Source of the DNA: Leishmania martiniquensis
Lineage: Eukaryota > Euglenozoa > Kinetoplastea > Trypanosomatida > Trypanosomatidae
Reading direction: 5' to 3'
Assembly: GCF_017916325.1 (NCBI RefSeq)
Contig: NC_090171.1
Location: 1,539,501-1,603,500 of the forward strand
Length of the DNA stretch: 64,000 bases
The notes under the pieces were generated by a model. That model had not been told where the DNA came from and did not search any database. It saw only the letters and a list, made by a program, of their open reading frames with translations. Of the stretch, positions 31,501-40,900 are shown piece after piece (within the stretch, counting starts at the first letter, position 1; every line of letters begins with the position of its first letter). Both the position numbers and the translations under genes were made by a program.

Positions 31501-33208
31501 CGGAGAGGTATCCTTCTCGGTGACCGCCCGCAACTCGACGGAGACCATCCAGATCGCCTTCTGCGCCCCGTACACATACGCCGACCTGCTCTGCCACGTG
31601 TGCCACTGGCACGCACTTGTCAAGAGCAGTGGGTGCGACATGCGATTCGAAGAGCGCGTGCTGTGCCGGAGTCCAGAGGGCAGGAAGCTCCATTTGCTCA
31701 TCGTGACCAGCCGCGTTGGCGGCGTGCTTTCGCCAACGGCGATCGAGAAGGCGAAGAGTACCGCCAACGCCATGGCAACGGGCAGGCGAGAGCGTGCATG
31801 CCAGGGTGGCGATCGCTCAGGGAAGGCCGTTAGCAGCCCGCCCAGCGGCTGGACGTCCCCTGGCGTGACGAGCCCCACCACGACCATTCCACCTGGGAAA
31901 GGGAGGGGCGGCGCGGCAAAGGAGGCGGTGCGCGGCCCATACGCCAACTTCGCCTCCGGCAAAAAGGTTGTGCTGGTCAGTGGCCGAGTGCACCCTGGCG
32001 AGGTGACGGCGTCGCACGGTGTTCACGGCCTCATATCTTTCTTGTTGTCAAGCGACGCGCGTGCGGTCCAGCTGCGCGATCACTTCATCTTCTTCATTGT
32101 TCCAATGCTCAACCCTGACGGCGTCAGTCGTGGCTACTCACGCATGGATCAGTTTGGCAACAACCTCAACCGCTGCTACAACAACCCAGACGCGGAGACG
32201 CAGCCGACAGTGCTGGCGCTGCAGCGCGTGTTCGAGCACCTGCAACACACGTATCGTGAGCGCTTCATCATGTACCTCGACTTCCACTCCCACGCCTCGC
32301 AATCTAGCGGCTTCATCTTTGGCAACAACCTGCCCGTGTCTGTGCAGCACTGGAACCTCTTCTTTCCCCGCCTGGTCGAGCTGCACGCGCGTCCCGTCTT
32401 CTCCTTCGGCCTCTGCCGCTTCGGCCGCGTGCACATGACAAGCAAGGAGGGCACCTCGCGAGTACTGTTCGGCAGTAGTCTCATCCACAGCTACACGGTG
32501 GAGCTGCCGCATTTCACGGACCGCCGTCTTTACGCAGATGATTACACGGCGATGAACGACGGCAGCAGCGTACTCTTTGAAGTGACATGGCCGCCACTAC
32601 ACCAGTCGTCTGGGAAGCCTGGTGGTGCGGACGAGAAAGCAGACGGGGCGCAGGCTGCCGCGAACGGCGCCGCAGAGGGAAGCGATGGCCTTACTCCGCC
32701 CCGTGCACGTGCTGCGACGCCAACAGCTGGGGCTCGTGGCGCTGGCAAACGACCGAGCCCGCCTTCCGCCGGCCGTGGAAGGACACGTCGGGCGAACTCT
32801 GAGGGTACGGCAGCGCGCATCAGGGGTGGATCTCTGTCCAGGCAGTCTGGTGGTGTCGCCGCGAGGGGTGGCGGTCATGCTAAACCGGCTGGAGCTGGTG
32901 ACCACTGCAGAGGTCAGACCTCTGCTTCGCAGGCCGGCGGCTGGAGGACAGGGCTGTTTTTGCAGCCTATCTCTACACCTACCATCCTCTGCCAGAGTGC
33001 GGAGGTAGGGCAGGCCTGCCTGTTGGCCCTACACGACTACTGTTCTATCGGTGCCCATCCGTCGCCGGAGCTGACGATGTGCGGCGGCATGGAAAGCGTG
33101 CTGCGTGATTCAAAGCGCCAAGCCAAGTCGGATTCGTCGAGGAAGTGCAAGAAGCCCCAGTCAGCCGTCACCTACGCTGGGATGAATCCCATCTACAAGC
33201 AGTACTAG
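28511..33208 (+). CDS. Cytosolic carboxypeptidase (M14 family), probable tubulin deglutamylase
   Basis: The protein has 1565 residues. Its C-terminal half is a cytosolic carboxypeptidase of family M14 (AGBL/CCP group). The CCP-specific N-domain precedes the catalytic domain (near residues 915-1055, with IWFRFSV and KLYRQNGMVPV). Zinc ligands are His1161 and Glu1164 in RVHPGEV and His1259 in YLDFHSH; the catalytic glutamate is probably Glu1331 in YTVELPHF. NPDGV and the NLNR motif are also present. Known CCPs remove C-terminal or side-chain glutamates from tubulin, so axonemal or subpellicular microtubules are plausible substrates here; this is inferred. The first 600 residues and residues about 1375-1480 are low complexity, rich in Ser, Ala and Pro, and probably disordered. 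Typical CCPs are about 1000-1200 residues, so the extension is unusually long. Confidence 0.92.
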   Translation: MSRPDGVNREEARPPSQASASPRVSVPSFSAFLSSSRVSSSEGVDERETPRHGQRATVRLASPQQCQAESVKSRSAVHSSRSRRGSYASSFTVAAADARSCAGRISPLLSVSGPALSAGARLAPAPTRSPIGRTPVKSRRAETLEGQDISPSTASQPLQQALRPRVNVFRTPPRSGVLYRRDVAPRAGSPAPLASCATAAPERVSAASTSPPPPASPAATCVQEACPCDASVPLSSRDLQVSLSTPPSPHTHSGGEVRGCDLNLVADSSTDSHGSARSLRPNTPIPMPLSRYRSRMAALLPAQQLLENGFYLASDESANSSFSETPRSVRRISPCSSSSAFTTAQRLDLNSSTAAGEGQTAAAETGASPRGIPNLCDGRDQNIHRQRSGSVGSSDAELEAEKDVGTFDEGDEEQAVLTYMDAGAEGSHSGRPSSLNLAPPPPLLTRRESSSVAGVGDRLISDPEAFHVSVEVGDTELDIGEYPPSCVSASSPPHLHRRGASSQRNAACSVRCLAAADRHAVVPTHRPASSGKANVAPSGAVPASPGKPATVTAAPVTPSRQHSAANASASFRHSLPTTGAGHAPRVATCAPQAVSHLARLHSPPLSEEELRERDCRQLSLYEAFFTNQNRNAWLVDDHVLAKVLEYVRIMGYEHPALKRDRTKGQPSLWSSSSAIASPIVSGKPKKRTTAPLPFAAGARSANSKAPLSAHVSSSSAAADAVAEALAQSDVAETPIALPAAAAPSAPVATQCFLKTGKPRCAGQYVKTSTATAAAHLFLTFSEAMRWIAEQEYVIGTVLLCCARFVGDAAADGATISGDGGADTAAWQPRRVLLQRRKPCIPLRIHPIQFVASLVCSRFPQWGGMPTFIRAWETQIHLVLGSASPSHQRLFKSSDDSLLLSSDCEGGNLHRVERAAEPYSFLIWLEPDQGSDKRIWFRFSVTGAKEGRTLRFRLMNASPHAKLYRQNGMVPVWRDGLSQPNWGPVDACSFRATNRDLDGEVSFSVTARNSTETIQIAFCAPYTYADLLCHVCHWHALVKSSGCDMRFEERVLCRSPEGRKLHLLIVTSRVGGVLSPTAIEKAKSTANAMATGRRERACQGGDRSGKAVSSPPSGWTSPGVTSPTTTIPPGKGRGGAAKEAVRGPYANFASGKKVVLVSGRVHPGEVTASHGVHGLISFLLSSDARAVQLRDHFIFFIVPMLNPDGVSRGYSRMDQFGNNLNRCYNNPDAETQPTVLALQRVFEHLQHTYRERFIMYLDFHSHASQSSGFIFGNNLPVSVQHWNLFFPRLVELHARPVFSFGLCRFGRVHMTSKEGTSRVLFGSSLIHSYTVELPHFTDRRLYADDYTAMNDGSSVLFEVTWPPLHQSSGKPGGADEKADGAQAAANGAAEGSDGLTPPRARAATPTAGARGAGKRPSPPSAGRGRTRRANSEGTAARIRGGSLSRQSGGVAARGGGHAKPAGAGDHCRGQTSASQAGGWRTGLFLQPISTPTILCQSAEVGQACLLALHDYCSIGAHPSPELTMCGGMESVLRDSKRQAKSDSSRKCKKPQSAVTYAGMNPIYKQY

Positions 33209-34301
33209 CTCACCTTGCCGCCTGGCATCCTCGCCGTGGTCGTGGCAGTGCTTGCGCGGAGGGGAGCGCCGGGGAGCTGGGCGCTGCCCCTATAAAGAAG
33301 TATTCGCCCACACTTGACAGCGAGTGCATGGAATAGAGGAGCATACTCTGGCAGGCACATGCAGGCGGTTCATATCTTTCTGTCTTACCTGGTTCCTTCT
33401 GTTTTTTTTAATGCTCTGCAACTCACTTCTCCTGCTCTTGTACGTCGTCCCTCACGACTCTGATAGAGTTCCTGAAATGTTCATATGTTACACGGAGCTT
33501 GTATAAAGAGTGACAGAGAAGGTCACGACGATAGTGGCACCTCTACTCCGCGTGCACACGGATTCTCGTGCGCTGCCTCCTGTGAATTACGGTTCCTCAC
33601 CACTGCACCAAGCGCAGGTGCCGCAGCACTGCAGCCATTCGTCGAAACGTACGCGGCAACATGCCAGTCGTGTTTTCAGCGCGTCTGTGCATGTTGGGGT
33701 GGGGGTGGATGTGAGGTTGCATAGAGCACCAGCATGTGGTGACGCACTGCCGTCTTCCTTTGCGTTCCTGCTACTTACGGACTTGCTAATGAACGCGCCA
33801 CCAACAGCGATGCGCTCATGCTTAAATGGCTCACCTGCCTCGTCTCCTCTCTCTTTCTCTCGCCACACGCGCGTCACCCTGACTCTATCTCTGCACACCA
33901 TCTACTCTCCGCACGCCGCCCTTTTCTACTGCACGCGGAAGGTTCCTCAGTCACGTACGCCTCCTCGTACAACCGCAAACATCGCGTTTCCCGCTCGTGC
34001 AGAGACGTTCACGCAAACGTTCCGCAACACTTACCGAGGCGCGTGACGATTACGTTCACTCCTGCTCCCTACCGCAAGCGAAAGGCCAGGCGGGCGCAGT
34101 AGAGTTCTTTAATGTGTGTGTGCGTGTGGGCGTGCTCATCTATCGCCACACTGTCGTTTGTCGGGACTCCGCTTCATAGATAACGCGGCGCACGTTTTGC
34201 GTTTCGCCAGCAGCGCTGACGGATCCAGGGAAGGAAAATTGTCACAGCCGAGTCCGTGCATTTTGTTCGTTGCTGCGCACCGTTCATCTGCAGAGACATC
34301 C
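33209..34301 (+). other. Intergenic region, no gene seen
   Basis: This 1.1-kb spacer includes a C/T-rich block near 33835-33930. The frame open from 34116 begins with GTG and reads through the spacer into the NASP gene, but no ATG is present before 34302. Confidence 0.6.
33835..33941 (+). promoter_or_regulatory. Candidate spliced-leader acceptor for the NASP-like gene
   Basis: An interrupted pyrimidine-rich block is followed by the AG at 33940-33941. The block is broken by A and G, so the true site may differ. Confidence 0.35.
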
Positions 34302-35594
34302 ATGAGCGCCACCGCAGGTTTGCCAATAACGACCATGTCCGCGGCGGCCCAGCGGCAGGAGGAGGAGGCCCAGCGCCATATGGAAGCGGCGGAAGATCCC
34401 TTAACGAAAGCCGAGGAGGGCGAATCGGCGCACGACAGCCTGGAGGAAGAGGTGGGCAGTACCAGAAGCGATGAGCATGAAGAAGCCAACGAAGAGGAAG
34501 AGGAAGAGGACGACGAAGACGCGAGCTTCCAGTTTGCCACGGATGAGGATGCGGAGGCGCAGCGCCAGACCGGTGTCACAGCGTACAATGAGGGTCGCTA
34601 CGAGGATGCTCTCGATGTGCAGTATCGTGTCGTGCGCCACTTCTCAAACAAGTACGGCCCCACCTCTCCCAAGTGCGGCAAATACTTTCTCGACTACGGT
34701 CTCTCGCAGCTGCGCATGCTACAGGGTCAGACCACCGTGGACGATGTCCTGCAGCCCCGTGACGAGGACGCGCTCATGGCGTGCTATGTGAACCTTGAGG
34801 TGGCGCGCGTGTGCTTCCAGAAGCTGGAAGCGGAGGTTGGTGACGAGGATGTGGAGGTGGAGCTGGCGCTCGCGGAGGTGCACAATGCGCTGGCGCAGCT
34901 GTCCGTTGAGAAGGAGGATTACGAAGCGGCGCTGCGCGAGTACGAAGCGGAGCTATTGCAGTACCGTTGCCTGCAAGACGCCGCGCCGGAGGAAGAGAAG
35001 CTCACCGTGGTTCCTGCGGGGCGTGTGATCGGCGTCCTCTACGGCATCGCCGACTGCTTCATGAAGGAGGGCGATTTCGAAGGGGCCGAAGAGCGGCTAC
35101 GCGCCACGCTGGACGAGATCGAACTCTACCCATCCGGCACCATAGCCGCTAGTCTTGTTGCCGAGCTGGAGGATTTGCTGGCGGAGGCGGCGGAGATGAA
35201 AGGCGGCAAGTTCCAGGAAATCCAAGGCGCCATCAAGCAGCACTTTGCCGCGGAAGCAGAGCAGATTCCCACCCCACAAGAGTTCTTTTCGGTTGACAAG
35301 GACGGGAAGCACCCCTTCCTCTCCGCCGTCCCCGGAGGTGCTGGGGACGAGGTGGCAGAAACTTCGTACCTGTCCATGCCCATGTCCGCGAGCGGGCAGG
35401 CACTCGCCACGAATGAGCACAGCAACAGTCTGTCAGTGTCGCTCTTCCCACCACAAGGAAGCCGCAGCGGTACCCCGAACGGCCCTGTGCAGCACGCCAC
35501 GGTGAAAAAAAAGCAGAAGCGCGTCGGCGACGACTCGCTTTCGAACGCGCAACCGGAGAACAAGAGGCCGCGTGCCGAATCGGCGTCTGCGTAG
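34302..35594 (+). CDS. NASP: NASP/Sim3/Hif1-type histone chaperone
   Basis: The first ATG is at 34302, giving 430 residues; the GTG 186 bases upstream is not a credible start. A very acidic stretch (about residues 50-80) is followed by TPR-like helices. The first matches the NASP pattern GRYEDALDVQYRVVRHF then KYGPTSPKCGKYFLDYGLSQL. Later pairs match LAEVHNALAQLSVEKEDYEAAL and the IADCFMKEGDFEGAEERL repeat; together this is the SHNi-TPR layout of NASP, Sim3 and N1/N2. The C-terminus has a clear basic nuclear signal (KKKQKR and KRPR). Members bind histone H3 or H3-H4 and deliver them in the nucleus; some bind linker H1. In trypanosomatids the H3 variant served is not known to me. Confidence 0.86.
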   Translation: MSATAGLPITTMSAAAQRQEEEAQRHMEAAEDPLTKAEEGESAHDSLEEEVGSTRSDEHEEANEEEEEEDDEDASFQFATDEDAEAQRQTGVTAYNEGRYEDALDVQYRVVRHFSNKYGPTSPKCGKYFLDYGLSQLRMLQGQTTVDDVLQPRDEDALMACYVNLEVARVCFQKLEAEVGDEDVEVELALAEVHNALAQLSVEKEDYEAALREYEAELLQYRCLQDAAPEEEKLTVVPAGRVIGVLYGIADCFMKEGDFEGAEERLRATLDEIELYPSGTIAASLVAELEDLLAEAAEMKGGKFQEIQGAIKQHFAAEAEQIPTPQEFFSVDKDGKHPFLSAVPGGAGDEVAETSYLSMPMSASGQALATNEHSNSLSVSLFPPQGSRSGTPNGPVQHATVKKKQKRVGDDSLSNAQPENKRPRAESASA

Positions 35595-36955
35595 AGCTGC
35601 ATGGAGAAGGCCCGCGAAAGATGAATGCAGAAAAGAAGGGTGGGTGCGTGGCGAGCCATGGGAAGCGGCGTATGTGCGTCGGTGAGAGGGGCCGGCGGCG
35701 GTGGCGCGGCGGAAGCGGATTTGCCCCGTCTGGTGATGGGTGGTGGGCTCCGTTTTGTTTTCTTTCGGCGATATTTCGCCCTGTCGGTAAGCGTGTGCTT
35801 TCCATGCTCGATAGCTATAGAGCAACGTGGAGGGACGTGATACCTAAACTACTCTCGCCGTCTCTCTGTCTCCCTCCCTCCCTCCGAGGGCTCCATAGGC
35901 GCTGCCGATGTGCGCCAGGCGCGAGTGGCGGCCGGTGCTGTTCTCTCTCTCTCTGTCCATGTGTGGGCCTCTCTTGTTGCCTGTGCGCCTTTTTCAGCCC
36001 CTCTTGCGCAGTAGCGAGGCCGAGCGGTGGTGGCGGTGGAGAGCAGAGTTCGCATCTCTGTGTCGACGCGTCGTGGTTAGCGCGGTGGCGGGCGCTGTTA
36101 TCGAGCCTACGGGGCAGGAGGAGGAAGGCGAAAAGCGCGCCAGTCGCAGTGGCGCCGTGCGCTCATCATAGAACATGGCCCTTTTCGTTGGTGTACTTGG
36201 GCGGTTGTGCGCTTCCGCTTTTTTGGTTTGTGCCGCTTTGCGAGTCCTCTCTTAAAATACCGCAGCCATTCCTCTCTCTGTCTGTGTGTGTGTGTGTGCC
36301 TTCTGGACCCCTTCCGGCTGTGTCTCTCTTGGGTGTCATCTTTGAGCGCCAGTGTGTGCGCTCTCGCTCTTTCCGCGCCACTCGAATAGAGCGTGCTGCA
36401 AGCTTTTCGGTGTAGGAAGCGGCGTGGACTGTGTGTGGTGGGGTGTGCGAAGCAGATAACGGCGTGCCACTGTACTAGCAGCTACCCGGCGTGGCCGGGT
36501 GGATGGCGCCCCACCCCTTCCTACCTCTTCTCGAAGCGCCTATACCGTATTTCGCAAGAAAAGGTGGTGGCTCTTGGGGGTGGGCGTGCCATGCGGTGCT
36601 CATTCTATGTGGGACGCTGCTGTGGATGCGGAAGGGGGTGCTTTGCTCGCAGCCGCATGGTTCATCTTGCCTGTGTGTAGTACGTTCACCCATCGCGAAT
36701 CCCTGTCGTTCTTCTCGGTCCTTTTCCCCTTCGCTTCTGCATGGCCGCAAGCGCACCTCGGCCAAAACGCAAACATATCAATGCTACAGCCACGGCCCAC
36801 TCCTCTCCTCCCTGCATCCGCCACGCGAGGTGCCCATGAGCGTCCGCTTGCCGCTCCTTTGGGGTGCGCAACTTCCACTCTTCTGTCTTGTGTGACCTAC
36901 TCTCGCGTCTACCTCGCCGAGTAGTGCCTCTGCGGCAGTGAATGAACGGAGGCAC
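35595..36955 (+). other. Intergenic region, no gene seen
   Basis: This 1.4-kb spacer has CT blocks near 35861-35885 and 36270-36300. The frame 35621-36415 has no ATG-supported domain and is Cys-, Ser- and Leu-rich, like chance frames here. Confidence 0.55.
36869..36921 (+). promoter_or_regulatory. Candidate spliced-leader acceptor for the TatD gene
   Basis: A pyrimidine-rich stretch broken by GTGTGAC is followed by AG at 36920-36921. It would give a 5' UTR of only 34 bases to the ATG at 36956; earlier tracts near 36715-36740 are alternatives. Confidence 0.35.
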
Positions 36956-38176
36956 ATGCTTCCGTCTTCCGAATGCCGGCTCCTGAACGACTTCCTGTAT
37001 GATAGTCACTGCCATCTGCGCAGGATACCACCAAGCGCGCTGCAGGCGGCGGCGCCTGGCCCTCTTGCCGGTGCTCCTGGTGCAGGCAGCCAGTGCAGTA
37101 ACGCAGCATGGAACGTGACAGGTTTGGTGCTTTGCGGCACGCACCCCTCCATCGACTGGGACGCTGTGGCACAGGCGTCGGCGACGCCAGCGACGGCCGT
37201 GATAGGGTTTGGTGTGCATCCGTGGTTTGTGCCGAGCGCAGCCTCATCGCCACAGGAGGCGGCGCCGTATCAAGTTGCTGAAAAGACCTTCACGTCGTCA
37301 CCATTTCTGGCGCACTCGTCAGGTGAGGTTTGCTGTGGCAGCAGCAATGGCAGCACAGAGGCGAAGGCGAATATCGCTGCGCCAGGCGCTGTTGCTCTAA
37401 CGCTCCCCAGCACCCTCCGTCTCCTGAGGGAGCGCCTGCAGCAGCACCCCTTTGCCATTGTTGCGGAGATCGGCCTCGACAAGCTGCGTGGGCCACCTGA
37501 GCCTGTGCAAGTGGAGGCCTTTGTCGCCCAGCTTCGTCTCGCAGCGGCGTACTGTCGCCCGGTCTCTGTTCATTGCGTTCGCCACTACGGACTTCTGCTG
37601 CAGCTGCTGCAAGACTTGCCGGCTGAGCACACGCCGCCCGCCATCATCCTTCACGCCTTCACAGGGTCGTTGGAAGTCGCCAAGTCGCTGCTGTCACTCA
37701 AAAACAAAAGGCGAATGCCATCAGCGGACGGCGGCGCCACTGGCGACAGAGTGCGAATCAAAGACGTCGTCTTCTTCGGGGTTGGCGTGTCGACCAGCTT
37801 TGCAGTGAAAAACTTTGCGACACAGACGCTGCCGTTTCTGCTTGATGCGCGGCGAGTGCTGCTGGAGACGGACGAGCACTACAGCGGTGTGGAGGCCCAG
37901 GCTGCCGTTTCATCGGGTGAAGTACCTGCAGAAGCAGAGATACAACCCGCTTCGCGCAACAGGTCTAGCGCCCGCGTGCGTGTCGACCCTCGGGAGCATA
38001 TCGCGAAGCTGGTCGGCGTGATGGAGCGCGTTCGCGCAGCCATGTTGGAGAACCTCGAGTTTGCCAAGAAAGCCGAGGCCTCGGGCGTGTCTGTTGAGGC
38101 GGCTCTGCAGGATGCATTGTTGCACGCCTATTCGGCGGCGTTCCGTTCGGTTTCAGGGGAGAAGGGTACCCGCTGA
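36956..38176 (+). CDS. TatD-related metal-dependent deoxyribonuclease
   Basis: The frame opens with GTG at 36938, but the first ATG is at 36956 and gives 406 residues. The protein has the complete TatD metal-ligand set: His18 and His20 in DSHCHL, Glu171 in AEIGLDK, His206 in SVHCVRH, His233 in LHAFTG and Asp306 in LETDEHY. The motif IGFGVHPWF also fits the family. TatD enzymes are metal-dependent 3'-5' exonucleases or endonucleases acting on DNA; in kinetoplastids, TatD-like nucleases have been linked to DNA degradation during cell death and to kinetoplast DNA. An inserted low-complexity region (about 105-150) separates the second and third motifs. I see no targeting sequence. It lies between NASP and RCC1-like genes without any functional link visible. 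Confidence 0.92.
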   Translation: MLPSSECRLLNDFLYDSHCHLRRIPPSALQAAAPGPLAGAPGAGSQCSNAAWNVTGLVLCGTHPSIDWDAVAQASATPATAVIGFGVHPWFVPSAASSPQEAAPYQVAEKTFTSSPFLAHSSGEVCCGSSNGSTEAKANIAAPGAVALTLPSTLRLLRERLQQHPFAIVAEIGLDKLRGPPEPVQVEAFVAQLRLAAAYCRPVSVHCVRHYGLLLQLLQDLPAEHTPPAIILHAFTGSLEVAKSLLSLKNKRRMPSADGGATGDRVRIKDVVFFGVGVSTSFAVKNFATQTLPFLLDARRVLLETDEHYSGVEAQAAVSSGEVPAEAEIQPASRNRSSARVRVDPREHIAKLVGVMERVRAAMLENLEFAKKAEASGVSVEAALQDALLHAYSAAFRSVSGEKGTR

Positions 38177-38890
38177 TGACGGTGTGGAAGCGATCGCATA
38201 GGAGAGGGTGTGGGGCTCTTTCATGATCGCCAGCGGTCCACATACCCTTACCTCGCAATAAAAATGAAGTCGGGTCGCTCACCCGTGTCGGCATGGTCAA
38301 CATGGGCGGGGCTTCCAAGCGAATTTGTGGTGGTGAGTAGTGTACAATCTCTGATGGCATTCGATGGCCGGCGATGCCACCCGCCAAATTATTCCAAGGG
38401 CGGTACAGAAGTGATGCCCTCGTTGAGGTTGCATCCCGCAGCCATCACTCACGGCGAGAAAGACTCGCGCTTTCGCTCCTCTCCTATACTCCTCTCTTCT
38501 GTGCCGGCCCTCCCCCTTCCTTCGTCACGTGGTCATCGAAGAATCGGTTCCTCTTCACCCAGCGTCTTGGCGCGTGTTTTGGCGGCTGCAATCGCTAGAT
38601 GTGCACGACTGTCCGGAGGACGTGCGACAAGACTGAAATAGCTGGAGAAGAGCTGCTCTGCACAATCGCGCGCCGACGCATGCAGACATCTCAATCCCAT
38701 CCTAGATATCGCTCTGTGGGGAGGCTCTATTCACCAGTTTAGCCGATCTCGCTGGTTTGAAAGGGCCCATAAACGCGTGTCTCGCCTCGCGGGCTCCCAC
38801 GTCGCCACACGGATACAACACTGCATCAGCGCATTGGTGCGAGCGCGCACCCCTTTCTTTCAACCCCCCCTCCAACCCCTCGAGCAGACG
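38177..38890 (+). other. Intergenic region, no gene seen
   Basis: This 0.7-kb spacer has a C/T-rich block near 38471-38525. The frame open from 38777 begins with GTG; the first ATG is at 38891. Confidence 0.6.
38471..38541 (+). promoter_or_regulatory. Candidate spliced-leader acceptor for the RCC1-like gene
   Basis: The C/T tract (core CTCCTCTCTTCTGTGCC) is followed by AG at 38540-38541. The predicted 5' UTR is about 350 bases. Confidence 0.4.
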
Positions 38891-40900
38891 ATGTTCTTTT
38901 GGGGCAGCTACAACTTTCAAGAGCCGCAGTTGTCGGAGCACCCTGACCGGCCGCCGCTGCGCTATCCCGGGTATCTCCCGCCCTCTCCCGCAGTGCTGCG
39001 CCGCAGCGCACCAGCGAATCAGAGCACCGCTGCCTCCTCCTCCGCTTCCCTCACCCCCCAATCGGATGCCGCGTCGGTGCAAGAAGCGCTTCGGAACATG
39101 ACAGCGCTGCGCATGCAAGTTCACCACATTGCGTGTGGCGCGAAGCACCTTGTAGCGGCAGTGAGTCTTGTGCCAGCCGCGGAAGCAGTGCCCGCTGGCG
39201 AGAGCGAACCCGCGATTGCGCTTTATGGGATGGGCAATAACGAGTACGGGCAGTTGGGTCATCATGTCGCGAACTACGCAACCACACTCACAAATCTGCA
39301 CCTCGAGGACTTGATGGAGGGCACCGTTGTTAGCGTCGCTTGCGGGGCGAGGCATACAATCGTCGGCACCTCAACAGGTTGCGTGTACGTCACCGGTGAC
39401 AACTCGTCGCACCAGCTGGGGCTTCCCGGGCAAATGGTGAAGCCGCTGCCACGGGGCGGCTCCTTTGCACCGACCTTCACGCAGCTCAAAAGCCTTGCGC
39501 ACGTGAAAGCAGTGTACGCCAGCGGTAACGCATCCTTCGCGCTTGACCGGCGTGGCCAGGTGTACTCGTGGGGTGAGTCCAAGTACGGCCACCTCGGGCA
39601 CAACGACAGCGGAGAGCGGCTTGACATGCACACTCTCAAAACTGTCTCGGTAGACGTTTTCACGCCGCAGCTCGTGCGCTGGTTCGAGCGCCACCGCGTC
39701 ACGATCGTCGAGATGGCTGTCGGGAGGTCGCACATGGTTTGCCGCAGCGAGGAGGACGTCTACACGTGCGGAGAGCCTTTTTTCGGGAAGCTCGGGCAGG
39801 GCGACATTGACCCACGTCTCGAGCCAACGCGCGTGGAGTTCCCGCCGCGGAAGCAAGTTGAGCGACTGCTGGGCATTGCGGCCGGCGATGACCACACTCT
39901 TGTACTAAAGGAGAACCCACTCATCGGGTCTGTCGTGTACTTTTTCGGCAAGCTCAGCAACGGAGATGCACAGCTGCGGCCTACGATTGTGCAGCTATCA
40001 ACAACGACAGTGCGGTCGGTGATGGCCGGCCGCGGCACCTTCTGCGCCGCCATCACACATGAGGGGCGACTCTATGTCTGGGGCAAGCACGCCTACGCCA
40101 AGGTGTCGAATGGCACGAATGCGGCAGCGTCACGCACGCAGCCCATTAGGGTGCAACTACTCGATCCGTACGCGATTGGCGGAGTGGTGTCCGGCGGAAC
40201 GTTCATGGTGGCATACGCTGCTGCAGGGAGCGTGGCGCTGCCGTCGTCCAACCCCCCTGCAGCGAGCGGTAGGAAGGTCGAAATGAAGGAGGAGAGCAAC
40301 ACAGCGTGTGGGGAGGCTGTCACGGCGACCAAGACGGTGCCGAGTTGGGATGTCGTTGTCCCGCACGACGCTCGTGTCGGCCGCGATGGCCTCGGCGATC
40401 CCGACGAACACTACGAGGAGGGCCTACGCGCTCTTTTGCGCCAGTACCTTGGCCCCGTGCTAGGAAGTGCTTATGTAGCGCAGCTTCCGGCAGCACCCCC
40501 CCGCTCCGCTGCACCAGTGTACAAGTTCGACCGCATCGCCGTCAAAGACTTAACTCGTGGCCAGAAAGTGCGGCTGTGGATGACCAATGTCTACGCTCTG
40601 GGCACGGTCATCGACGAGCTGGCCGACCAGCCCTCAGCCGCGTCTTCCATCCAGGCTAGCGAGGCAGCTGCTTCGGTGCAGCCCGGCGCGGCAGTGGACG
40701 GGAATGCCGATGCCGAGCTCCCCTCGTCACCAAAGGGAAAGCGAGTGAAGGTCGAGTGGCAGCGCGACGACTGGGACGATGAGGTGGTGACATTGTATTC
40801 CGAGGACGAAACACTCAACGAAGAGAACGCGAACCGCTGGCAGCCCTTCTGGTTTGAGCAGAGTCCGGACGGCGAGTGCGTGGCGCCCGCGCGCAGGTGA
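38891..40900 (+). CDS. RCC1-repeat protein with a Tudor-like C-terminus
   Basis: The protein has 669 residues from the first ATG; the apparent GTG start 114 bases upstream is rejected. Residues about 95-450 contain six or so RCC1-type blades with the G-x-N/D-x-x-G-Q-L-G pattern, such as GNNEYGQLGHH, GDNSSHQLGLP, WGESKYGHLGH and CGEPFFGKLGQGD. Such propellers occur in RCC1 itself (the Ran exchange factor on chromatin) and in many unrelated proteins, so Ran exchange activity should not be assumed. Residues about 550-650 (GQKVRLWM, then KVEWQRDDWDDEV) look like a Tudor or related beta-barrel that reads a modified chain; that is an inference. Before this, residues about 455-480 are low complexity. 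No membrane segment is present. A nuclear or chromatin role is possible, not shown. Confidence 0.86.
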   Translation: MFFWGSYNFQEPQLSEHPDRPPLRYPGYLPPSPAVLRRSAPANQSTAASSSASLTPQSDAASVQEALRNMTALRMQVHHIACGAKHLVAAVSLVPAAEAVPAGESEPAIALYGMGNNEYGQLGHHVANYATTLTNLHLEDLMEGTVVSVACGARHTIVGTSTGCVYVTGDNSSHQLGLPGQMVKPLPRGGSFAPTFTQLKSLAHVKAVYASGNASFALDRRGQVYSWGESKYGHLGHNDSGERLDMHTLKTVSVDVFTPQLVRWFERHRVTIVEMAVGRSHMVCRSEEDVYTCGEPFFGKLGQGDIDPRLEPTRVEFPPRKQVERLLGIAAGDDHTLVLKENPLIGSVVYFFGKLSNGDAQLRPTIVQLSTTTVRSVMAGRGTFCAAITHEGRLYVWGKHAYAKVSNGTNAAASRTQPIRVQLLDPYAIGGVVSGGTFMVAYAAAGSVALPSSNPPAASGRKVEMKEESNTACGEAVTATKTVPSWDVVVPHDARVGRDGLGDPDEHYEEGLRALLRQYLGPVLGSAYVAQLPAAPPRSAAPVYKFDRIAVKDLTRGQKVRLWMTNVYALGTVIDELADQPSAASSIQASEAAASVQPGAAVDGNADAELPSSPKGKRVKVEWQRDDWDDEVVTLYSEDETLNEENANRWQPFWFEQSPDGECVAPARR

